Assembly: GCF_002250505.1 (NCBI RefSeq)
Contig: NZ_NJGY01000003.1
Location: 335,977 to 399,976, forward strand
Direction: 5' to 3'
Length of the DNA stretch: 64,000 nucleotides
DNA from: Janthinobacterium sp. PC23-8
GTDB taxonomy: Bacteria; Pseudomonadota; Gammaproteobacteria; Burkholderiales; Burkholderiaceae_D
Position numbers and translations under genes: made by a program. Shown piece by piece: positions 52,140 through 60,521 of this stretch; within the stretch, counting starts at the first letter, position 1; every line of letters starts with the position of its first letter. The notes under the pieces are model-generated. The model searched no databases and was not told the origin of the DNA. It saw only the letters and a list, made by a program, of their open reading frames with translations.

Positions 52140-53300
52140 ATGTCATTGAATATATTCTGGTTCATTCCCACCCACGGCGACAGCCGCTACCTGGGCACCT
52201 CGCAAGGCGCGCGCGCCGTTGACGCCGATTACCTGCGCCAGGTGGCCGTGGCCGCCGATACGCTGGGCTACGACGGCGTGCTGCTGCCGACCGGCCGCTC
52301 CTGCGAAGACGCGTGGGTGGTGGCGTCGTCCCTGATCAGCGTGACGCAAAAGCTCAAGTTCCTCGTCGCCGTGCGCCCCGGCCTGTCGACGCCCGGCCTG
52401 GCCGTGCGCATGGCCTCGACCTTTGACCGCCTGTCGAACGGCCGCCTGTTGATCAATGTCGTCACCGGCGGCGACCAGGGCGAACTGGAAGCGGACGGCC
52501 TGTTTGCCGACCACGCCAAACGCTATGAAATCTCGGACGAATTCATCAAGGTGTGGCGCGCCACCCTGGCCGGCGAGGGCGGTGCCGCCGGCTATGATTT
52601 CGAAGGCAAGCATATCCAGGTCAAGGGTTCCAGGACCCTGTATCCGCCGGTGCAAAAACCGTATCCGCCGCTGTATTTCGGCGGCTCGTCGGAGCCGGCG
52701 CATGAACTGGCGGCCGAGCAGATGGATGTATACCTGACCTGGGGCGAGCCGCCGGCCGCCGTGGCCGAAAAGATTGCCGATATCCGCGCGCGCGCGGCCA
52801 GGCGCGGTCGTACGGTGCGCTTCGGCATCCGCCTGCACGTGATCGTGCGCGACACCAATGAAGCGGCCTGGCGCGCGGCCGATGAGCTGATCAGCCATCT
52901 GGACGACGAGGTGATCGCCAAGGCGCAGGCGGCGTTCTCGAAAATGGATTCGGTCGGCCAGCGGCGCATGGCGGCCCTGCACGGCGGCAGCCGCGACAAG
53001 CTCGAAGTGTCGCCGAACCTGTGGGCCGGCGTGGGCCTGGTGCGCGGCGGCGCCGGCACGGCCCTGGTGGGCGACGCCGAAACCGTGGTGGCGCGCATCA
53101 GGGAGTACGCGGACCTGGGCATCGATACCTTCATTTTTTCGGGCTACCCGCACCTGGAAGAATCGTACCGCTTTGCCGAACTGGTGTTCCCGCTGCTGGG
53201 CAAGGGCAAAGCCGTCGGCGAGCAGTCGCTCTCGGGCCCGTTCGGCGAAGTCATGGCCAGCAATATCGTGCCGGCCGCACCGCAGAAGAAGGCGGCCTGA
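52140..53300 (+). CDS. ssuD: FMNH2-dependent alkanesulfonate monooxygenase
   Basis: A 386-residue enzyme of the luciferase-like superfamily, starting after AGAGATAGAGAACACC. SsuD landmarks are [19 protein letters not shown] at the start, GRSCEDAW near residue 57, [19 protein letters not shown] and [14 protein letters not shown]. It cleaves alkanesulfonates to aldehyde and sulfite using FMNH2 from SsuE. Length matches the family (about 380). Confidence 0.95.
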   Translation: MSLNIFWFIPTHGDSRYLGTSQGARAVDADYLRQVAVAADTLGYDGVLLPTGRSCEDAWVVASSLISVTQKLKFLVAVRPGLSTPGLAVRMASTFDRLSNGRLLINVVTGGDQGELEADGLFADHAKRYEISDEFIKVWRATLAGEGGAAGYDFEGKHIQVKGSRTLYPPVQKPYPPLYFGGSSEPAHELAAEQMDVYLTWGEPPAAVAEKIADIRARAARRGRTVRFGIRLHVIVRDTNEAAWRAADELISHLDDEVIAKAQAAFSKMDSVGQRRMAALHGGSRDKLEVSPNLWAGVGLVRGGAGTALVGDAETVVARIREYADLGIDTFIFSGYPHLEESYRFAELVFPLLGKGKAVGEQSLSGPFGEVMASNIVPAAPQKKAA

Positions 53301-53301
53301 G

Positions 53302-54102
53302 ATGGCGGCGGCGACCTTGGGGAGCCATGGCAAGGGCGCGCCCACGCCATGGCGCGACAACCTGGCGCCATGGGCCTTGCCGGTGGCGCTGCTGCTGGGC
53401 TGGCAACTGGCCTCGCAGCTGGGCTGGCTGTCGAGCCGCATCCTGCCCGAACCATGGGCGGTGGGCAAAGCCTTCTGGACCCTGGCGGAGTCGGGCCAAT
53501 TGTGGCTGCACCTGAAAACGAGCTTGTGGCGGGCCAGTGTCGGCTTTGGCGTGGGCGCCGGACTGGGCCTGTTGCTGGGCCTGTTGACGGGCAGCTTTCG
53601 CCATGCGGAGACCTTGTTGGACACCACCTTGCAGATGGTGCGCAATATCCCGGCGCTGGCCCTGATACCGCTGGTGATTCTGTGGTTCGGCATCGACGAG
53701 ACGGCCAAGCTGTTTTTGCTGGCCGTCGGCGTCTTCTTCCCCGTCTACCTGAACACTTTTCACGGCATCCGCTCGGCCGACCAGGGCCTGATCGAAATGG
53801 CCAGGAGCTACGGCCTGTCCGGCTGGCCCTTGTACCGCGACGTGATCCTGCCGGCCGCCATGCCGTCCATCCTGGTCGGCGTGCGCTTTTCGCTGGGCCT
53901 GGTGTGGGTGCTGTTGATCGTCGCCGAAACCATCTCGGCGCAGGCCGGCATCGGCTACATGACCATGAATGCGCGTGAATTTTTGCAAACGGACGTCGTG
54001 CTGGTCGGCATCCTGCTGTACGCCTTGCTGGGCAAGGCTGCCGACCTGTTTTCGCGCCGCCTGGAGAAATACTGCTTGCGCTGGAATCCCGCCTACCGTT
54101 AA
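53302..54102 (+). CDS. ssuC: aliphatic sulfonate ABC transporter permease
   Basis: A 266-residue membrane protein, one base after ssuD. SsuC-type motifs are NIPALALIPLVILWFGIDETAKLFLLAVGVFFPVYLN and the EAA loop EMARSYGLSGWPLYRDVILPAAMPS. Six helices are expected. The N-terminal 25 residues are hydrophilic. It forms the channel with the ssuB ATPase encoded next. Confidence 0.93.
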   Translation: MAAATLGSHGKGAPTPWRDNLAPWALPVALLLGWQLASQLGWLSSRILPEPWAVGKAFWTLAESGQLWLHLKTSLWRASVGFGVGAGLGLLLGLLTGSFRHAETLLDTTLQMVRNIPALALIPLVILWFGIDETAKLFLLAVGVFFPVYLNTFHGIRSADQGLIEMARSYGLSGWPLYRDVILPAAMPSILVGVRFSLGLVWVLLIVAETISAQAGIGYMTMNAREFLQTDVVLVGILLYALLGKAADLFSRRLEKYCLRWNPAYR

Positions 54103-54114
54103 GAAGGAATTATC

Positions 54115-54951
54115 ATGCTGTTAGCTCCCATTCAAGTCGAAACGGATCTGTTTTCCCACTTCGCGCACGATGCTCCTGTCGCTCCTGTCGCTCCCGTGCG
54201 GGCCAGGGTGGCGCCACGCGCTGCGCAAGAGCGCAGCGGCGTGCCGCTGCTGCTGGAAAACCTGAGCAAGTCCTATGCCACGCGCCCGGTGCTGAAAAAC
54301 GTCGACCTCAAGCTCGACGCGGGCGAATTTGTCGCCATCGTCGGGCGCAGCGGCTGCGGCAAGAGCACCTTGCTGCGCTCGATCGCCGGCCTGGAAAGCA
54401 TCGATCAGGGCGCGATCACGGTGGGCTCTGGCAAGCTTGATCCCGATATCCGCATCATGTTCCAGGAAGCGCGGCTGCTGCCGTGGAAAACCGTGCTGGA
54501 AAACGTGGCGCTGGGCTTGCCGAGGGGCGTAGGTTCGGCTGCGGCGTCGCTGTGGACGGTGGGCCTGGCGGAACGGGCCGACGACTGGCCGGCCGCGCTG
54601 TCTGGCGGCCAGAAGCAGCGCGTGGCGCTGGCGCGCGCGCTGGTGCACGAACCGCAGTTGCTGTTGCTGGACGAACCGCTGGGGGCGCTCGATGCGCTGA
54701 CCCGCATCGAGATGCAGCAGCTGATCGAGTCGCTGTGGCTGGCGCGCGGGTTTACGGCGGTGCTGGTCACGCATGACGTGGCCGAAGCGGTGGCGCTGGC
54801 CGACCGGGTGCTGTTGATCGAGGACGGCCAGATCACGCTCGACGTCAAGGTCGACCTGCCGCGCCCCCGCCAGCGCGGCAGCGCGCAATTTGCGGCGCTG
54901 GAACAGTCTATTCTTGGCCGCGTGTTGCAGCCGACTGCGCCAGCACGATAA
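54115..54951 (+). CDS. ssuB: aliphatic sulfonate ABC transporter ATP-binding protein
   Basis: A 278-residue ATPase with Walker [11 protein letters not shown] near residue 78, signature [15 protein letters not shown], Walker [13 protein letters not shown] and [12 protein letters not shown]. The N-terminal 40 residues carry a short A-P-V repeat (APVAPVAPV) not usual in SsuB. The last 44 bases overlap the 3' end of the convergent HAD hydrolase gene. Final gene of ssuEADCB. Confidence 0.93.
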   Translation: MLLAPIQVETDLFSHFAHDAPVAPVAPVRARVAPRAAQERSGVPLLLENLSKSYATRPVLKNVDLKLDAGEFVAIVGRSGCGKSTLLRSIAGLESIDQGAITVGSGKLDPDIRIMFQEARLLPWKTVLENVALGLPRGVGSAAASLWTVGLAERADDWPAALSGGQKQRVALARALVHEPQLLLLDEPLGALDALTRIEMQQLIESLWLARGFTAVLVTHDVAEAVALADRVLLIEDGQITLDVKVDLPRPRQRGSAQFAALEQSILGRVLQPTAPAR

Positions 54952-55609
54952 AGCCGTCTGCGTCGACGGTCGCCACCATCGCTTCATAGCTGGCGATTGC
55001 CGGATGGCGCGTGGCCAGCGGATGCGCGTGCGTGGCCGTGATCACCATCACCTTGGCGCCGGCCGCTACTCCAGCTTCGATGCCGACCGAGGCGTCCTCG
55101 AACACCAGGCAGTCGGCGGGCGACACGCCCAGCTTTTCCGCCGCCAGCAGATAGCAGTCGGGCATGGGTTTGCCGGCCTTGACGTCTTCTGCCGTCACCA
55201 TCACGGCGGGCACAGGCATGCCGGCCGCCTTCAATCGCGCCATGGCCAGCGCGCGCGGCGCCGAGGTGACGATGGCCCATTGCGCCGGCGGCAGCGAGCG
55301 CAAAAAGCGCTGGGCGCCGGCAATTTCAATTATACCTTCCACGTCAACGATCTCGGCATCCGTGATGCCCTGCGCTTCCTGGCGCGGATCGAGGCCGGGC
55401 AGGGCCAGTCTGGCGATGGTGTCGACCGAGCGCACGCCGTGGATGGTGGGTAGAAAGGTCGCCACATCGAGGCCCTGGCGCTTGGCCCACAGGCCCCAGA
55501 TGCGTTCGGCGGCCGCGATCGAATTGATCACCGTGCCGTCCATGTCGAACAGGAATGCGCGATAGCGGTTGGGGGCTGCGGAGGGTGGGGTTGCGGGCAA
55601 GGCGGACAT
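54908..55609 (-). CDS. HAD-superfamily phosphatase (beta-phosphoglucomutase-like)
   Basis: A 233-residue HAD hydrolase. Motif [14 protein letters not shown] near residue 18 has the nucleophile Asp, followed by the cap domain. Motif II IVTSAP, motif III lysine [11 protein letters not shown] and motif [14 protein letters not shown] complete the active site. It belongs to the HAD-IA subfamily of sugar-phosphate phosphatases or mutases. Convergent with ssuB, overlapping it by 44 bases. Substrate unknown. Confidence 0.9.
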   Translation of the reverse strand: MSALPATPPSAAPNRYRAFLFDMDGTVINSIAAAERIWGLWAKRQGLDVATFLPTIHGVRSVDTIARLALPGLDPRQEAQGITDAEIVDVEGIIEIAGAQRFLRSLPPAQWAIVTSAPRALAMARLKAAGMPVPAVMVTAEDVKAGKPMPDCYLLAAEKLGVSPADCLVFEDASVGIEAGVAAGAKVMVITATHAHPLATRHPAIASYEAMVATVDADGFIVLAQSAATRGQE

Positions 55610-55707
55610 GGCTTCTTTCCAAAAGTGGGATGGAAGCTATTGTAAGGGCAGAATAAAAGCTGGGGGGCAGACCCGAATGCTGTGCAGTTGTCCGACGCAT
55701 TGAAAGG

Positions 55708-55883
55708 CGCAAACGCGTAAAAACGGCGGGCCCGCTTGGCCCGAAAACGGCGGGCCGGAGACGCGGGCCTGAGAAAACGCCGATGGCGGCGTTGCAGCTT
55801 CTCGCCGTACATTCGTACTGTCTTCGTCGCTGCGCCTTGCCCTCGACATTTTTCAGGCCCGCTTGGCCCGGTGTGCGTTTGCG
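55708..55883. repeat. 176-bp GC-rich element with inverted ends
   Basis: Bounded by CGCAAACGC (55708-55716) and GCGTTTGCG (55875-55883), perfect inverted repeats. Inside, GGCCCGCTTGGCCCG occurs twice (55729-55743 and 55856-55870) and AAACGGCGGGCC occurs twice near 55721-55757. It fills most of the 358-base gap between the HAD gene and metQ. It has no gene. It looks like a small repetitive (REP/MITE-like) element; other copies were not found in this window. Confidence 0.55.
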
Positions 55884-55967
55884 GGCGACTGGGGTTTTAA
55901 TCCTTTTGTGGGCATGCTTGCGGCGCAGTTACGCTACTTGACGGCTTCGGGGTTGGACGCTGGAGGA

Positions 55968-56801
55968 TTATTTCTTGCCCGCGCCGGCTTTTTCCAGCGC
56001 GACCTGATAATCGGTCTTCTCATACCCGGCAAAATACTTGTTCGTCACATCCAGAAAGGCGCGCGAGCGGTAGGCCGCTTCCAGGTCTTTCACCCAGGGC
56101 TTGCCCTTGTCGGCGGTGCGGATGGCCACCAGGTTGACATAGCTGGCCGAGATTTTCTCGGCCACCAGGGCGCTGGTCAGCTTGATGCCGGCCGCCTGGG
56201 CGAAATTGCCGTTGATAAAGGCGAAGTCGGTATCGGCCAGGGCGCGTGGCAGTTGCGCCGCCTCCAGCGGCACCAGTTTCAATTTCTTCGGATTGGCGGC
56301 CACGTCGCGTTCGGAGGCGCGCAGCGGGTCGACGTTCGGTTTCAGTTTGATCCAGCCCATCTTGTCGAGCACCACCAGCGCGCGCGCCTGGTTGGTCGGG
56401 TCGTTCGGCATGGCGATGGTGGCGCCATCCTTGACTTCCGTCAGGGCCTTGTGTTTGGTGCTGTACATGGCGATGGGGATGGTCGGCACGGTGACCAAGG
56501 GCATGATGGCCAGCTTGTTATCGGTGGCGAATTTGTTCAGGTAGACGATGTGCTGGAACACATTGGCGTCCAGCGAACCTTCGGCCAGCGCATAGTTCGG
56601 CTGCACGTAGTCGTTGAATTCGACGATTTTTACCTTGTAGCCCTGTTTTTCCAGAATCGGCTTGATGCCGATCTTCAGCTGGTCGCCATACGGCCCGGCA
56701 CTGGTGCCGATGACGATTTCCTTCGGATCTTTCGCCTGGGCCGAGAAGGCCAGGGACAGGCCGATGGCGGCGGCGAGCAGGTTGCGGCGGATGATGTTCA
56801 T
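55968..56801 (-). CDS. metQ: methionine ABC transporter substrate-binding protein
   Basis: A 277-residue exported protein with signal peptide RRNLLAAAIGLSLAFSAQA. The MetQ/NlpA pattern is EIVIGTSAGPYGDQLKIGIKP, NDYVQPNYALAEGSLDANVFQH and FLDVTNKYFAGYEK. It binds methionine or derivatives for MetNI, whose genes are directly upstream on the same strand. Order metN-metI-metQ, 21 bases after metI. Close paralogue of the binding protein at 48139-48966. Confidence 0.93.
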   Translation of the reverse strand: MNIIRRNLLAAAIGLSLAFSAQAKDPKEIVIGTSAGPYGDQLKIGIKPILEKQGYKVKIVEFNDYVQPNYALAEGSLDANVFQHIVYLNKFATDNKLAIMPLVTVPTIPIAMYSTKHKALTEVKDGATIAMPNDPTNQARALVVLDKMGWIKLKPNVDPLRASERDVAANPKKLKLVPLEAAQLPRALADTDFAFINGNFAQAAGIKLTSALVAEKISASYVNLVAIRTADKGKPWVKDLEAAYRSRAFLDVTNKYFAGYEKTDYQVALEKAGAGKK

Positions 56802-56822
56802 ATGGATTCCCTTGATTCTAAA

Positions 56823-57497
56823 TTAACGTTTGTCGAGGCGCTTGGCAATGCGAGTGCCGGCGAACTGGATGATCTGCACCAGCACGATGAGGATGGCGAC
56901 GGTGACGACCATGATGTCGGTCTCGAAGCGGTAGTAGCCGTAGCGGATGGCCAGGTCGCCGATGCCGCCGCCGCCCACCACGCCGGCCACGGCCGAATAG
57001 GACAGGAAGCTGATCGACAGCACGGTCAGGGCCAGCACCAGGCCGGAGCGCGCTTCGACCAGCAGCACGCGCACGATGATCTGCATTTCCGAGGCGCCCA
57101 TGGCGTGCGCCGCCTCGATCACGCCGCGCGGCACTTCACGCAGGTTCTGTTCCACCAGTCGCGCCAGGTAGGGAATGGCGGCAAACGACAGCGGCACGCT
57201 AGCGGCCAGCGGGCCGATCGAGGTGCCGGCGATAATGCGTGTAAATGGCGTCAGCGCGACCAGCAGAATGATGAAGGGGAAGGAGCGCACGGTGTTGACC
57301 AGCCAGCCGAGGATCATCGACAGCGGGCGGTTTTCCAGCGACTGCTTTTCCGACACGAGAAACAGCAGTACGCCCAGCGGGCCGCCGATCAGAATGGCGG
57401 CGGTGAGGCCAATGCCCAGCATGGTCATGGTCTGGCCGAGGGCGACCCAGATTTCCGGCAGCAGGGCGACGACGTTATTGAAGGACTCGTTAAACAT
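56823..57497 (-). CDS. metI: methionine ABC transporter permease
   Basis: A 224-residue membrane protein with five helices. VNTVRSFPFIILLVALTPFTRIIAGTSIG and the EAA loop VIEAAHAMGASEMQIIVRVLLVEARSG are MetI motifs, with YSAVAGVVGGGGIGDLAIRYGYYRF near the end. The start (MFNESFNNVV) overlaps the end of metN by eight bases, so the two are coupled. Confidence 0.94.
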   Translation of the reverse strand: MFNESFNNVVALLPEIWVALGQTMTMLGIGLTAAILIGGPLGVLLFLVSEKQSLENRPLSMILGWLVNTVRSFPFIILLVALTPFTRIIAGTSIGPLAASVPLSFAAIPYLARLVEQNLREVPRGVIEAAHAMGASEMQIIVRVLLVEARSGLVLALTVLSISFLSYSAVAGVVGGGGIGDLAIRYGYYRFETDIMVVTVAILIVLVQIIQFAGTRIAKRLDKR

Positions 57498-58299
57498 GGC
57501 TGGCATCCTTCCAGGCGCTTGCTTCAAATGCTTCGGTGCCGTAATAGGCCAGCTCGCGGCCCAGCGCCGTCTTGCGCGGGGTGGCGGTGTCGGCGAGTTC
57601 GAACTGTTCGGCGATCGCGCCGTTTTCCACCACCGCCACGCGGTTGCAGATGGCGCCCAGCACCGACAATTCATGGCTGACAAACACGATGGTCACGCCC
57701 AGGCGCGCGTTGATGTCGCGCAGGGTGGCCAAGAGGGCGCGCGTGGTTTCCGCGTCCAGCGCCGAGGTCGGCTCGTCGCACAGCAGCACGTCCGGATGGC
57801 TGGCCAGGGCGCGGGCGATCGCCACGCGCTGCTTTTGGCCGCCCGACAACTGCGCCGGATAGCTGTGCTGCTTGTCGGACAGGCCGACCAGCGCCAGGCA
57901 TTCCTCGACGCGCGCGGCAACCTGCCCGCCCTTGGCCGTGCCATGGATTTTCAAGGGGAAGGCGACGTTGTCGAACACGGTGGCGTTTTGCAGCAGGTTG
58001 AACTGCTGGAAGATCATGCCGATATTCTGGCGTGCGTCGCGCAGTTCGCTTTTCGACAGGCGCGTCAGTTCTCGGCCAGCCACGGTGATGGTGCCGCTGT
58101 CCGGGCGTTCGAGCAGGTTGATCAGGCGCAGCAGGGTCGATTTGCCGGCGCCGCTCTTGCCGATCAGGCCAAAGATATCGCCAGGGTAGACATCGAGCGT
58201 GACGTCCCTGACCGCGTGAAATGGCGCGCCCTTGGGCAGCGCAAAGGTCTTGTTCGCGCCTTCGATGCGGATCACCGGCGGGCGGGATGGTGTGGTCAT
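57490..58299 (-). CDS. metN: methionine ABC transporter ATP-binding protein
   Basis: A 269-residue ATPase. Walker A IGKSGAGKST near residue 45, Q-loop IGMIFQQFNLL, signature [15 protein letters not shown], Walker B VLLCDEPTSALD and VSHELSVL. It is short for MetN (about 340 residues) and lacks the C-terminal NIL/ACT-like domain through which methionine inhibits transport, so it is probably not trans-inhibited. First gene of metNIQ; a GATATGCG + A/T motif lies 111 bases upstream. Confidence 0.92.
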   Translation of the reverse strand: MTTPSRPPVIRIEGANKTFALPKGAPFHAVRDVTLDVYPGDIFGLIGKSGAGKSTLLRLINLLERPDSGTITVAGRELTRLSKSELRDARQNIGMIFQQFNLLQNATVFDNVAFPLKIHGTAKGGQVAARVEECLALVGLSDKQHSYPAQLSGGQKQRVAIARALASHPDVLLCDEPTSALDAETTRALLATLRDINARLGVTIVFVSHELSVLGAICNRVAVVENGAIAEQFELADTATPRKTALGRELAYYGTEAFEASAWKDASHV

Positions 58300-58483
58300 G
58301 CGGATTCCTTTTATTATTGGCGCCTCGCGGCGCTGGCAGTGCCCGAGCGACGTCGGTTGCACAGTATACCCGAAGCGCGTTATTACTCTAACGACAGATT
58401 CTTGCTTTGGATATGCGAATAATGTCTATGCAGGGCTTTCTGACAGGGAAAAGCGGATGACCGGACTATTTGCCGAATAAAAT
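58300..58483. promoter_or_regulatory. metN upstream region with GATATGC motif
   Basis: 184 bases between metN and the DUF454 gene stop. GATATGC followed by GAATAATG begins at 58410, similar to 50282 and 38686. The stretch 58370-58430 is AT-rich (TTATTACTCTAACGAC, GAATAATGTCTATG) and is the likely metNIQ promoter area, but no confident -35/-10 pair was assigned. Confidence 0.45.
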
Positions 58484-58933
58484 TCAGTTCGTCGGCGTGC
58501 CGTTGTTCGGCGCAGGGCCTTCCGGGCGGCGCAGCAGATAAATCAAGACGGCGATTTCGATGGCGCCGACCAGGGCGATCACCCACCAGGGCGGATGGCC
58601 AAGGCACATGGCGACAAAGCCGATCGCCATGCCGGTGCAGGCCATGGCCTTGCCGCGGCGCGAGACGGCGCGGTGCTCGCGCCACTGGCGCAAAGGGTGG
58701 CCGAAGCGCGGATGGTGCAGCAGCCAGTGTTCCAGGCGCGGCGAGGCGCGGCTGAAACAGGCCAGCGCCAGGATCAGGAAAATCGTGGTGGGCATCACGG
58801 GCAGCATGGCGCCGATAATGCCCAGCGCCACCATCAGCATGCCGGCCGCCGTCCAGGCCCAGCGGCGCAGGCGCGCGCCATGCGCTTCGCGCACGGCAGG
58901 CGTCGCCACCGGGGCCGGACCCGTATCGATCAT
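58484..58933 (-). CDS. DUF454 (YbaN-like) inner-membrane protein
   Basis: A 149-residue protein with three or four membrane segments. The motif LGIIGAMLPVMPTTIFLILALACFSRASPRLEHWLLHHPRFG is the DUF454/YbaN signature. Its ATG overlaps the stop of the heme oxygenase gene (ATGA at 58930-58933), so it is expressed with it. DUF454 genes often lie beside heme or iron genes, but the function is unknown. Confidence 0.88.
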   Translation of the reverse strand: MIDTGPAPVATPAVREAHGARLRRWAWTAAGMLMVALGIIGAMLPVMPTTIFLILALACFSRASPRLEHWLLHHPRFGHPLRQWREHRAVSRRGKAMACTGMAIGFVAMCLGHPPWWVIALVGAIEIAVLIYLLRRPEGPAPNNGTPTN

Positions 58934-59553
58934 AGTCCCTGCGCCTCGACATGGCCGTGCATGCGCATGAAGGCGGCGCGCGCGCCTTCGATCAGGCGCG
59001 CTTCGCCATCCTGGCCCAGCGGGACGACATCGAGCACGGCGGTGAATTCGCGCCAGTGGCGCGCGCGGCCGTCCGGGTGGCCGGCCAGGTGGCGCGCGCC
59101 GTGGTGTTCATCAAGGCCGAGCTTGCCGGCCAGTTTGTACAGCACGGCCGCGCCCAGCTTCGAGCCTTCGCTGACATACAGCCAGCCCAAAGCGGTGGCC
59201 AGGTCCAGCTGCGCATCGAAGGGCGGCGTCGGCGAGTCGGTCGGCAGGCTGGTAGCGAGGTCGCGCAGGTCGGCGGCGATGCTGGCGTAGCGGCGCCGCT
59301 GTTGCAGGTCGGGCAGCAGGGCGGCCAGGCCGGCATGGTCGTACAGGGTATCGACATCGCGCAGGAAGGCATATTGCGCCTGCAGGAAGCGCACATAGTT
59401 TTGCTGGTTGTCGAACGGTGCGGCGGCCATGATGCGCTTGTCGAGCACGTCGTGGGTGGCCGAGGTATCGGCTTTCAGGCGCGCGCTGCGCGGCAGGGCG
59501 GGAGTATGGCTGGTGCTCAAATCGGTGGGGTCCAGGCTGGCGGTGATGGTCAT
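58930..59553 (-). CDS. biliverdin-producing heme oxygenase
   Basis: A 207-residue enzyme of the heme oxygenase family (BphO/HemO type). Residues 25-45 (RLKADTSATHDVLDKRIMA) contain the heme-iron His ligand in ATHDVLDK. The distal helix YVSEGSKLGAAVLYKLAGKLG carries the Gly-rich kink typical of the family. It opens heme to biliverdin, iron and CO, giving iron or a bilin chromophore. No strong ribosome-binding site was seen. A Fur-box-like sequence lies about 75-100 bases upstream, so iron repression is likely. Confidence 0.88.
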   Translation of the reverse strand: MTITASLDPTDLSTSHTPALPRSARLKADTSATHDVLDKRIMAAAPFDNQQNYVRFLQAQYAFLRDVDTLYDHAGLAALLPDLQQRRRYASIAADLRDLATSLPTDSPTPPFDAQLDLATALGWLYVSEGSKLGAAVLYKLAGKLGLDEHHGARHLAGHPDGRARHWREFTAVLDVVPLGQDGEARLIEGARAAFMRMHGHVEAQGL

Positions 59554-59626
59554 GAAGGGAGGGTTCGCTGTAGGTCTCTTATTATGGAGGATGTGGCGCG
59601 ATATTGCAGGCGCAGCAAAAGGTATG

Positions 59627-59651
59627 GATAATAACAAGAATCATTCGCATT
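59627..59651 (-). promoter_or_regulatory. Fur box-like sequence
   Basis: GATAATAACAAGAATCATT followed by CGCATT on the plus strand (minus strand: AATGCGAATGATTCTTGTTA). It closely resembles Fur boxes of beta-proteobacteria (AATGCGAATGATTCTCATT form) and lies upstream of the heme oxygenase, a classic iron-regulated gene. The divergent YceI gene starts 233 bases away and is less likely to be its target. Confidence 0.7.
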
Positions 59652-59884
59652 TAACGGCTTGGCGTTTTTCAGCAGGGCGGTGAATAATCGGCAACAGACG
59701 TATGATATGCAGGGATTTTGCTGGTACTATCGATTTTTTCGATGCTAACTAGGTAAATTTTCCGTTTTACATCGATCTTCATGCCATGCATAATCATTGC
59801 AACAGAAGCCACACCAGCTTGCCGAGCCCAGTGCATGGGCGCTGCTGGCGGTTTTACCTTAATCCACACTTTCAGGAACTGACC

Positions 59885-60451
59885 ATGAAAAAACTGTTCG
59901 CCTTTATCGCCGCCGCCGGCTTCTCGCTGTCCGCCTTCGCCGCGCCGGAAGTCTATGTCATCGATGGCAGCCACACTTTCCCGCGTTTCGAATACAGCCA
60001 CATGGGTTTCTCGACCCAGCAAAGCCGTTTCAATAACACCACCGGCAAGATCACCCTGGACCGCGCCGCCAAGACCGGTTCCGTCGAAGTGCTGATCGAC
60101 ACCAAATCGGTGGACACCGGCTCGACCCTGTTCAACTCGCACATCCAGGGCGAAGACTTCCTCGACACCGCCAAGTTCCCGGTCGCTACCTACAAGTCGA
60201 CCAAGTTCAACTTCAAGGGCGACAAGCTGGCTACCGTCGAAGGCAACCTGACCCTGAAAGGCGTGACCAAGCCAGTCACCCTGACCGTCACCTCGTTCAA
60301 CTGCGCACCGCACCCGATGCTGAAAAAAGATGCTTGCGGCGCCAACGCCACGGCCCAGATCAAGCGCTCGGAATTTAACGCCGGTAAATATGCGCCAGCC
60401 GTCAGCGATGAAGTGACCCTGACGTTTGCGATCGAATCGGTCAAAGAGTAA
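59885..60451 (+). CDS. periplasmic YceI family protein
   Basis: A 188-residue exported protein. Signal peptide FAFIAAAGFSLSAFA. The mature part is the YceI lipocalin-like beta-barrel: EVYVIDGSHTFPRFEYSHMGFSTQ, then FLDTAKFPVATYKS and NLTLKGVTKPVTLTVT, ending KYAPAVSDEVTLTFAIE. YceI proteins bind polyisoprenoids and are linked to base-induced or oxidative stress. A single gene ended by a strong bidirectional terminator. Confidence 0.92.
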   Translation: MKKLFAFIAAAGFSLSAFAAPEVYVIDGSHTFPRFEYSHMGFSTQQSRFNNTTGKITLDRAAKTGSVEVLIDTKSVDTGSTLFNSHIQGEDFLDTAKFPVATYKSTKFNFKGDKLATVEGNLTLKGVTKPVTLTVTSFNCAPHPMLKKDACGANATAQIKRSEFNAGKYAPAVSDEVTLTFAIESVKE

Positions 60452-60468
60452 TTGTTTTACATGAAAAA

Positions 60469-60503
60469 ATGGCGGCGGGCCGGTGGCCCGCCGCCATTTT
60501 TTT
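60469..60503. terminator. bidirectional intrinsic terminator
   Basis: ATGGCGGCGGGCC (60469-60481) pairs perfectly with GGCCCGCCGCCAT (60485-60497), 13 bp with a 3-base loop. An A-tract precedes it and a T-tract follows on the plus strand, so it works in both directions between the convergent YceI and flavin monooxygenase genes. Confidence 0.92.
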
Positions 60504-60521
60504 CGTCTGTCGATCAGCTCA

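Noticed and set aside
55863..57680. A 605-residue open frame on the plus strand
   Set aside because: It is the antisense of metQ and metI, which have clear family motifs; the frame is kept open by high GC.
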